Shown: positions 57,620 through 64,000 of the stretch, in pieces | Numbering within the stretch: the stretch's first letter is position 1 | How the letters are laid out: every line of letters begins with the position of its first letter | Assembly: GCA_963663905.2 (NCBI GenBank) | Contig: OY760657.1 | Location: 992,001 to 1,056,000, forward strand | DNA: 64,000 bases | Source: Saccharicrinis sp963663905 | Lineage (GTDB): Bacteria; Bacteroidota; Bacteroidia; Bacteroidales; Marinilabiliaceae | Direction of reading: 5' to 3' | The notes under the pieces: model-generated | Databases searched by the model: none | Seen by the model: the letters and a program-made list of their open reading frames with translations, nothing else | Told to the model about the DNA's origin: nothing | Program-made: the position numbers and the translations under genes

Positions 57620-57820
57620 CGCCCTGAAAGGGCAAATCAATTCAGCCCATGGTAACACCATGGGAATACTCATATGATCCATTTTGACTACGCCCTGTAA
57701 GGGCAACTCAAATATCTGGTTGTAAGTTGCCCTTACAGGGCGTTGATATTCATTCATTTTTTTACCCCAAGGCGATGCCATGGGCTGAATTAAGTTGGGC
57801 TTACAGCCCGGGTTATGACA
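57620..57820. repeat. Nested REP-like inverted repeats
   Basis: Outer arms AATTCAGCCCATGG (57639-57652) / CCATGGGCTGAATT (57778-57791) enclose inner arms CGCCCTGTAAGGGCAACT (57691-57708) / AGTTGCCCTTACAGGGCG (57725-57742). Small palindromes CGCCCTGAAAGGGC (57620-57633) and GGGCTTACAGCCC (about 57797) flank them. This fills most of the 500-bp gap 57402-57901. It looks like a non-coding mobile repeat (REP/MITE type) of Bacteroidota rather than a gene. Confidence 0.8.
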
Positions 57821-57901
57821 GAGAATGTTTTTAAATAAAAAAGAGGCTACCTACGAATAGATAACCCCTTGAATTTATAGCTACTAGTTTTCCTTTTTTA
57901 T

Positions 57902-60706
57902 TTATTGTATTGTGAATTGGTATTCACCTGATCCGATCCTGATTTTGATTTTACCTTTTTCATAACCTAAAACTTCAATATCCTTTATAGTTGCAATAGG
58001 ATTGCCATTCTCTAAAATGGTATCTTTTTCATCTGCAGGGAAGTATACCACAGCAGTAGAATTTACAGGCACATATACATTTAATGTTGTTTGATTATCT
58101 GTGATATTCCAAGCTGATTTTATGGTTCCGTATGGCGATTCATAACTTGTTTCAGTTGAGGTAATATCGCCTGCAAACTGAGGTGCAATTTTTACTTCTT
58201 TATAAGCTATAGAGCTTTCAGTTTGCTCTATACCACCTAGTCCACCATAAAACCATTCCATAATATGACCTAACATCAGGTGATTGTTTGAAACACGCTC
58301 TAATGCTTGCCATGATTCAGTTAAAGCAGTTGCTCCTTTCTTCAATTGAAAGCCATATCCCGGAACATCATCTCGTGCATTCATTTCATATAATAAGTCA
58401 CCGGCATCACCGTTTTGCAATGCTTTAACCAGGTAATGGAAGCCAATATCTCCGGCTGTTAAATCTTTGTTGCCATTATTAATAGACTCAATTAAGGTTT
58501 TGAATACGGCATCCTTTTTAGCATCATCAACCAAACCAATTACCAAAGGCATGGCAATGGCAGTTTGACTTCCGGTACTATAAATGTTGGTTTCAGAATC
58601 AAAGAAGGTTGAATTAAATACCTGTTTAATTTCATTAGCCCAATCACTGTAATATTGAGCTTCATCTCTTTTGTTGGTTAACTCAGCCATATCAGCAAGT
58701 AACTTAACATCGTAATAATAAATGGCAGTAGCAGTTAATGAACGAGGTGTTAATTGTGCATATCCCGGTGAGTTAGGACCTAAATCGTACCAGTCGCCTA
58801 AGCCAAAATCTAAAATATGGTTTGTAGATTTACTTTTAAGGTAATCCACATATTTAATCATCATTGGCCATGCCTTGTCCATTTGTGTTTTGTCGCCATA
58901 CCATTTGTACATTAACCAGGGTAAGATAACAGATGCACTTCCCCATTCAGGTGAGTCTCTGAAATCGCCATTGGCAAAATCAAATACGGTATATTCAGGT
59001 GCAATGGTAGGAACCAATCCATCTGTAGTTTGAGCGCTAATCATATCATCAATGATTTTGCAATACAAATGATACACATCAAAGTTGTAATGAATACCAC
59101 CACCCATTAAAAAGCTTTGCTCTAACCAACCTAACTTTTCGCGATGAGGACAATCAGTAGCCACGCTCTGAAGATTACTTTTAATGGCCCACTTGATCAA
59201 TGAATTTACTTTATTGAATAATTCAAATGAAGTATGAAAAGTTCCTGTTTCAGGAGCAGAGTTACGATTATGTAAAAGCTTTAAGTTGATGATTTCAGGC
59301 AAGTTTTCTTTTGCAATACCTTGTGGTTTTGCTCCTTCAACCTGAACATATCTGAAACCATAAAAAGTAAAACGAGGTTTCCATGTTTCCTCCTCATTAC
59401 CTTTTATTATGTAAGTGAAATAGTAAGGTTTACCTGTTGCTCCCTGAACGGCTTTATTCTCGTCGTTAATTAATTCTGAAGGGTAAAGTTTAATGGTATC
59501 GCCCTTGTTTCCTTTTACCGTAAGCTCTACAATTCCTGAAGCATTTTGTCCAAAGTCGTATAAGTATCCACCTTGTTCAATTTTAACTTCAAATATAGTA
59601 TCTACTGATATAGTTTCTTCAATGGCAACAGGATAATCCATTTCGGCGATTAGCTTATGATTAGGAGCCTGAGTTACAACTACGTTTTTCCATGAAGAAT
59701 CATCAAAGTCGGGTTGGTTCCATCCTTCTTGTTCTAAATTTGCATTGTAATCTTCTCCCGCATAAATACTTGAAAAAGTAATAGGACTGCCGTCTGTTTT
59801 CCAGTTTTCATCACTTACAATAGTCTCTGAAGTGCCATCAGTATAGTTAACAAGTATCTTACAAATCATTTTAGGATTACCAAAAGCAGTAAGCAGTTTA
59901 CGGTATCTTGTATTTGGAATGTTGTAAAACCCATTTCCTAACCAAACACCAATAGCATTGGCTCCGGTATTTAAGTTTTTAGTGATATCATAAGTATTAT
60001 AAAAGCAGTAATCATCGTAGTTTGTCCATCCCGGAGCTAAGAAACGATTACCAACTTTTTTGCCGTTTAAGTCCATCTCATAATGACCTAAACCAGATAT
60101 AAAGGCATAAGCCGATTTGATCTGTTTGTCAACGCTAAACTCCGTTCTGATAACAGGAAGAACATGTTGACCAAGTGGTTTGTGCTTCCATTCTTTACTG
60201 TAGTTGGGAGCATGAATTCCAGGAACAATTCTGTTGGCAGAATCCAGCTCATCGTAAGCAATCCACTGGGCACCACTCCAGTCTGATTCAGTCATCAAAC
60301 CTGTTACAAAATTTCCGGTTTCACTCCATTTTGATTCATTACCTGCTTCATCCCAAACTTTTACTTTCCAAAAGTATTTAGTAGCCGGAGTAAGTTTTGT
60401 TGCATCATACTTTACCAGGATACTTTGGTCACTTTGTACTTTGCCCGAACCCCAGATATCACCATTGTCAGCATCCAGTTTATTTAAATCAGAAGCCACT
60501 ATAATCTGATAGGCAGATTGAGTTTTACTTCTTTCATCGGAGGTCATTTTCCAGCTGAAGTGTATATTTTGAACATCTACTCCCTGAGGGTTGACTTTAT
60601 TTTCGCAAAGAATCTCTTTAACCGCTATTTTCTCCTTAGTACAGGATGAAAAACTAATCAGGTTAAGGACTACTATTAAAATGCCTATTGCTTTTTTTGT
60701 TGACAT
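57902..60706 (-). CDS. GH78 alpha-L-rhamnosidase lipoprotein
   Basis: 934-residue lipoprotein (lipobox FSSC). Residues about 30-140 form an Ig/Fn3-like N-terminal domain (NIHFSWKM; YFWKVKVWDEAGNESKWSE). Residues about 150-330 form the rhamnosidase N domain (AYAFISGLGHYEMDLNGKKVG; APGWTNYDDYCFYNTYD), then a middle beta domain. The (alpha/alpha)6 catalytic barrel runs from about 500 to 840 with DCPHREKLGWLEQ, where Glu523 corresponds to the conserved catalytic-site Glu. A C-terminal beta domain ends the protein. It hydrolyses terminal alpha-L-rhamnose. It is co-directional with DUF5703 and the acetylesterase-like gene, though 307 bp separate it from DUF5703. Confidence 0.92.
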   Translation of the reverse strand: MSTKKAIGILIVVLNLISFSSCTKEKIAVKEILCENKVNPQGVDVQNIHFSWKMTSDERSKTQSAYQIIVASDLNKLDADNGDIWGSGKVQSDQSILVKYDATKLTPATKYFWKVKVWDEAGNESKWSETGNFVTGLMTESDWSGAQWIAYDELDSANRIVPGIHAPNYSKEWKHKPLGQHVLPVIRTEFSVDKQIKSAYAFISGLGHYEMDLNGKKVGNRFLAPGWTNYDDYCFYNTYDITKNLNTGANAIGVWLGNGFYNIPNTRYRKLLTAFGNPKMICKILVNYTDGTSETIVSDENWKTDGSPITFSSIYAGEDYNANLEQEGWNQPDFDDSSWKNVVVTQAPNHKLIAEMDYPVAIEETISVDTIFEVKIEQGGYLYDFGQNASGIVELTVKGNKGDTIKLYPSELINDENKAVQGATGKPYYFTYIIKGNEEETWKPRFTFYGFRYVQVEGAKPQGIAKENLPEIINLKLLHNRNSAPETGTFHTSFELFNKVNSLIKWAIKSNLQSVATDCPHREKLGWLEQSFLMGGGIHYNFDVYHLYCKIIDDMISAQTTDGLVPTIAPEYTVFDFANGDFRDSPEWGSASVILPWLMYKWYGDKTQMDKAWPMMIKYVDYLKSKSTNHILDFGLGDWYDLGPNSPGYAQLTPRSLTATAIYYYDVKLLADMAELTNKRDEAQYYSDWANEIKQVFNSTFFDSETNIYSTGSQTAIAMPLVIGLVDDAKKDAVFKTLIESINNGNKDLTAGDIGFHYLVKALQNGDAGDLLYEMNARDDVPGYGFQLKKGATALTESWQALERVSNNHLMLGHIMEWFYGGLGGIEQTESSIAYKEVKIAPQFAGDITSTETSYESPYGTIKSAWNITDNQTTLNVYVPVNSTAVVYFPADEKDTILENGNPIATIKDIEVLGYEKGKIKIRIGSGEYQFTIQ

Positions 60707-61013
60707 CAGATTATATCTTTTAAATATTTACGAATGACTTTTATTTCAATAGATTGTTAGATTTTAGACAAAAGACCAAAGACTGATTTACAAGATGCTT
60801 ATAGTCCTTTTTTATATATCTGGCAATAAAATACGCTTTATATAACAATCAGAATATTACAAAAACTTAACTAACTATTGTATTTACTTTTAATTAATAA
60901 TTTTACTACCCTGTCCTTGGCAACCTCTCCTTTAAATCAGGATGGGAACTAGCTACGACATTCTCCTCCTTTTCAAGGAGGAGTACCCGAGAAACGAGGG
61001 GGAGGTGGTTATG
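60707..61013. repeat. Intergenic gap with REP-like palindrome
   Basis: 307 bp. CTCCTCCTT (60963-60971) / AAGGAGGAG (60975-60983) form a 9-bp hairpin followed by the purine stretch GAGGGGGAGG, a form common as a dispersed repeat in Bacteroidota. It may also terminate the DUF5703 transcript. No gene was seen. Confidence 0.55.
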
Positions 61014-63335
61014 TTACTTTAAATAATTCACTATATCTTTTTCTCTTTCCTTTGGTTCAACGTTCAGGTACTCTATTTTTCCATCTCTTACTTTTGCTTC
61101 AACGGTTGTGTTATCCGGTGCATGAAGTTTAAAATGAACATCCCATTCTTTGGGCCATGATGGGAAAAGAATAATTTCGTTACCATTGGTTTGTAATAAC
61201 ATTTCCTGCAACCCAATCATACCAGAACCTCCCCAGTTATGATCAGGAACCCAGTCGTAACCCGGCCCCCAGAAAGCAGTGAATCTTCTTTCAGAATCTT
61301 TTAGCTTCAATTTGGATAGCTCTGCTGCTTCATCGGTTAAACCTAATCGGGCAGCAAAAATATTATCCTGTTTCCAACCTATATGACTGCGGAATTTATT
61401 GGCATCAGGATCATACTTCCATGTGTTTACAGCCACTTCTAAATCAGGTTTTCCAACACCATAAATTCCCCAGGGATAAACAGGGTAAAGCTGAGGAACC
61501 TCTACATTATTCACGCGTTCCCATAGTTTAGCCGGAGCAATGGTTTTATGATCTTCATACTCAGTAAAGCTAATAGGAGGGATGCTTGCTAAGAACTTAC
61601 TCCATTTATCTTTTTGTTCCTGAGTTAAGTATTTTTCAGGAAGCGCTATAATTTCTTTGAGTACTGTTTGTAAAGCGGCAATGGTTGAGGTTGAGTTGTA
61701 AGTCATTTTATAGGTTTCGCAAGCCGAACCCGGATATAAAACCAAATGATTATTACCATCATATACTTTGCTGCCTCTTTGCTTTGCCAGGTATTGGTAA
61801 TGTTCATCGAAAAAGGTCAAGCAGCTTTCAATTAAAGGAATGTATTCAGAAATATCATTGTTGTTGTATTTCTCCGTTTGAAGAATCATATAACATATCT
61901 CCAATACAGTATCCCATTGATATTCGAGCCATGCATTATACTGCATACCTTTATCATACCATTCAGGTCGTTTCCAGCCATATTCACTTGGATTAGGTAA
62001 ACCGAAATTTTCAATTTGCTCGGTAAAGCATGCACCATCATGTCCCCAATAGGTTTTGCTTCGTAATATAGCGTTGTTTAATATGCGTAAGTAGAAATCA
62101 AATTGCGGTTTCATCATATCAAAGTCACCGCTTTTTAACATTGGGAAATAAACCAATCGTTGGTTTTGGGCAGTAAATGTACCGCCTCCCCAGTTTCTGA
62201 AATCAGGAGTGTAATTCTTTTTTGCATCAACAAAAACAGGGTCAACGGTAAATAATCCCCCGTTAAATTTGGTTGGGTAATTTCCGTAGGCATTGCAGCC
62301 CAACATATATCTGAATAACTGGTAGTTTTTACCAACCTGCCATTCTTCGCTATTTTGATTTTTATCGGGTTGAATTTCAATAAAGCTTCTGTTCCAATAT
62401 TGGTTCCACCATTCAATAGTTTTTTTGTGTGTTGATGAGGTATAAAGCGTTGCTGCCTTTACAGTCTTCCAAAGTTCGCTTTGCCAGGTTTCAATGGTTT
62501 CTGTCTGGTTTGAATGCAAACTAATTTTTAGTTGGTGTGTTTTATTTGGTGCTTTACTTTCTAGTTTCCATCCTTCAAAATCAGTATCTAAATAGCTTCC
62601 TTTAGAAGTAGTAACAGACTTAAAGTTTTTACCCGTCATATAACCTCCAAAAATCAGATTGTGAAGAGGATTATAAAGCTGATCTTTTATATTGCTTAAA
62701 CCTTGCTGTTCAACAGTAGCATCAAAAACGGTTTCAGTTTGGTTTCTATGATAGAATAAAACCCCATTATCTTTAAAAGAGATATGATCAGCCAGTGTTT
62801 TTAGTCTTGCCGGAGGAGCCCATTTGTAGGTATTTTGAAAACTCTCGCCTTTGCGAAGTTCCCTGTCCTGATAGCGCCAGTTTTCGTAAGTAGCCTCTAC
62901 ATTAATTTTTTGGTTAGCGTTGATTTCAACTGATATAACAGGACTAAAAACATCAACCCATAATTTTACATCAGCAGATAAATTGGAGTTAGATCCGGAT
63001 ATCAGAACATAACCATCTTTAAGAATTAATTCTTGTTTAAAAGTCTTTCCTTCGAATGGGTTAGGAGAGAGGTGAATTCTGACTCTTCCGAGTTTAAGAA
63101 AAGTGTTGTTCTCATCAAAAGTTCCACTCTTTGACAAGTAGAACATTATTTCTCCGTTTTCTACCCAAACATTGGTTCCGATATCTCCACCACCACAAGG
63201 CATTGATTCCGATGAATTTTTACTTTGGGTAGTCCATATTACGTTGTATTGATCCAAATCAACATGATTTGCACTGTTGATAAGGTTGTAACAACAAAAT
63301 AAGGATACGCATAAAAGAAATAATGTTTTTTTCAT
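61014..63335 (-). CDS. DUF5703 protein, probable glycoside hydrolase of (alpha/alpha)6-barrel type
   Basis: 773-residue exported protein (signal peptide ends near NSAN). The DUF5703 opening is clear: MPCGGGDIGTNVWVENGEI and SKSGTFDENNTFLKLGRVRI within residues 45-90. A beta-rich first third (about 30-280) leads into a helical barrel (about 300-700; LFRYMLGCNAYGNYPTKFNGG; YWGHDGACFTEQIENFG). The domain plan resembles GH95/GH65-like enzymes, but the activity is unknown to me. Placement between GH78 and an acetylesterase supports a role on rhamnose-rich glycans. Its 5' leader holds the dispersed element also found upstream of the RND pump. Confidence 0.8.
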   Translation of the reverse strand: MKKTLFLLCVSLFCCYNLINSANHVDLDQYNVIWTTQSKNSSESMPCGGGDIGTNVWVENGEIMFYLSKSGTFDENNTFLKLGRVRIHLSPNPFEGKTFKQELILKDGYVLISGSNSNLSADVKLWVDVFSPVISVEINANQKINVEATYENWRYQDRELRKGESFQNTYKWAPPARLKTLADHISFKDNGVLFYHRNQTETVFDATVEQQGLSNIKDQLYNPLHNLIFGGYMTGKNFKSVTTSKGSYLDTDFEGWKLESKAPNKTHQLKISLHSNQTETIETWQSELWKTVKAATLYTSSTHKKTIEWWNQYWNRSFIEIQPDKNQNSEEWQVGKNYQLFRYMLGCNAYGNYPTKFNGGLFTVDPVFVDAKKNYTPDFRNWGGGTFTAQNQRLVYFPMLKSGDFDMMKPQFDFYLRILNNAILRSKTYWGHDGACFTEQIENFGLPNPSEYGWKRPEWYDKGMQYNAWLEYQWDTVLEICYMILQTEKYNNNDISEYIPLIESCLTFFDEHYQYLAKQRGSKVYDGNNHLVLYPGSACETYKMTYNSTSTIAALQTVLKEIIALPEKYLTQEQKDKWSKFLASIPPISFTEYEDHKTIAPAKLWERVNNVEVPQLYPVYPWGIYGVGKPDLEVAVNTWKYDPDANKFRSHIGWKQDNIFAARLGLTDEAAELSKLKLKDSERRFTAFWGPGYDWVPDHNWGGSGMIGLQEMLLQTNGNEIILFPSWPKEWDVHFKLHAPDNTTVEAKVRDGKIEYLNVEPKEREKDIVNYLK

Positions 63336-63357
63336 ATGTCTAAGTTTGTTTTAAATT

Positions 63358-63450
63358 GTCATATGGAACTCGCCAATTTAGTCATCCTTCCCGAGGAATC
63401 GGGACAGGCAATGAGTGAGAACTTTTTCTCATGGCTCGTTTCATTTGATT
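63358..63450. repeat. Dispersed leader element, copy 2
   Basis: Homologous to 47913-47984, with about 20-30 extra bases containing the palindrome TCCCGAGGAATCGGGA (about 63388-63403). It starts 23 bp upstream of the DUF5703 start codon. Confidence 0.65.
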
Positions 63451-63489
63451 TTTATAAACAATGTCTTTGTCTTTGGTATAATTTTAATT

Positions 63490-63769
63490 CATGTCACCCC
63501 TTCAGGGCTTGATTTACATGGTGGTTAATTTAGATCTATAGCTACAAAGATATCAGCCTTTCAGGCCTAATTATATCGCGTCCTTAAGAAGATCATTTAC
63601 TTTTAACTTTTGGCTTTCAACTAATGACCTTTAAGTTTTTCAAAGAAAACACCATAACAAACTAATATAGCAAGTTATGAATGTTCTCTTCTCAAACTTA
63701 AAACACCTTATTACTAAGGGATTTTTACATAAAACAACTAATACAATATCTTATTATAAAATAAATATG
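63490..63769. repeat. REP-like motifs and AT-rich gap
   Basis: CACCCCTTCAGGGCTTG (from 63496) and CAGCCTTTCAGGCCTAA (from 63554) are short imperfect palindromes of the same general type as at 57620. The rest of the 434-bp gap 63336-63769 shows no gene. Confidence 0.5.
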
Positions 63770-64000
63770 TTACCATTCATCTGTTCTAAATGACGATACA
63801 GGTAAACCATCGGTTCCAAATAATTCAGCTACAACATAGTCTTTAAAAGCGTAGCGAACAGCTACTGGTTTTTTGACTCTTGGTGATGATAAAACCACAG
63901 ATTTACTTCTTAAAAATGCAGTGGCAGGATAAAAGCGTTTGTCTTCACCTGCTATTTCAAATCCTTTAATTTCTTTACCATAAGAAGTTAATCCATTGGT
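63770..64000 (-). CDS. C-terminal part of a sialate O-acetylesterase-like protein (runs off the window)
   Basis: Only the last 76 codons lie inside the window; the stop TAA is at 63770-63772. The tail reads KKPVAVRYAFKDYVV, then ELFGTDGLPVSSFRTDEW, the characteristic C-terminal end of Bacteroidota SASA-family sialate O-acetylesterases (VRYA...LPASPFRTDxW pattern). These SGNH-type esterases remove acetyl groups from glycans. The catalytic part is outside the window and cannot be checked. It is upstream of and co-directional with DUF5703 and GH78, consistent with one degradative block. Confidence 0.75.
   Translation of the reverse strand, partial: TNGLTSYGKEIKGFEIAGEDKRFYPATAFLRSKSVVLSSPRVKKPVAVRYAFKDYVVAELFGTDGLPVSSFRTDEW

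Noticed and set aside
57620..57820. Insertion sequence
   Set aside because: No transposase frame or target-site duplication is visible; the structure is a nested palindrome only.
61685..61996. 103-codon plus-strand ORF in the DUF5703 gene
   Set aside because: Antisense to a conserved barrel region with no recognisable domain.

Overview
This looks like a chromosomal segment from a low-GC, polysaccharide-degrading member of the Bacteroidota, probably a marine or sediment Bacteroidia such as a Marinilabiliales relative. The phylum call is firm. It rests on type IX secretion (T9SS) sorting domains of types A and B, PorP/SprF, TPR-PD40 and DUF6377 proteins, phylum-type promoters (TTTG, about 19-20 bp, TAnnTTTG), no evident Shine-Dalgarno sites, and many lipoprotein glycan hydrolases. 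The family-level call is a guess.

Layout. (1) 284-12622, plus strand: six secreted carbohydrate-active genes. These are two BNR_4 beta-propellers with a PL24/PL25-like His/His/Tyr/Arg layout, a GH43 protein, a DUF2264 protein, a GH51 arabinofuranosidase with a GH43-like N-terminal piece, and a plain GH51. (2) 12678-15887, minus strand: housekeeping genes (DUF3127, cyclophilin, two FKBPs, MnmD). (3) 16077-35582, plus strand: a T9SS surface locus. A 4314-residue cadherin-like adhesin (16 near-identical 103-residue repeats, type B sorting domain) is followed by PorP/SprF, a TPR-PD40 protein without an OmpA domain, and a sortilin-like propeller protein with a type A sorting domain. (4) 35863-42915: ECF sigma factor, free-methionine-R-sulfoxide reductase, a TPR histidine kinase with an NtrC-type regulator, uracil-DNA glycosylase and a DUF6377 regulator. 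(5) 43347-51512: an RND efflux operon divergent from a LytS/LytTR two-component pair. (6) 52058-57401: a seven-repeat T9SS cargo protein, a PAS histidine kinase and a YceI protein. (7) 57902-64000, minus strand: GH78 alpha-L-rhamnosidase, DUF5703 protein and the C-terminus of a sialate O-acetylesterase-like protein, which returns to glycan degradation.

How it works together. The two flanking carbohydrate blocks suggest breakdown of a polymer carrying arabinofuranose, rhamnose, uronic acid and perhaps O-acetyl groups (arabinogalactan- or rhamnogalacturonan-like). No SusC/SusD pair and no sulfatase lies inside the window, so the substrate is an inference. Regions 3 and 6 export large repeat proteins to the cell surface.

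The intergenic DNA is unusually structured. There are two arrays with a 42-bp period, a GC-rich imperfect palindrome, nested REP-like inverted repeats, and a dispersed element of about 70-90 bp found in the 5' leaders of two unrelated minus-strand genes. No rRNA, tRNA, CRISPR array, transposase or prophage gene was seen.
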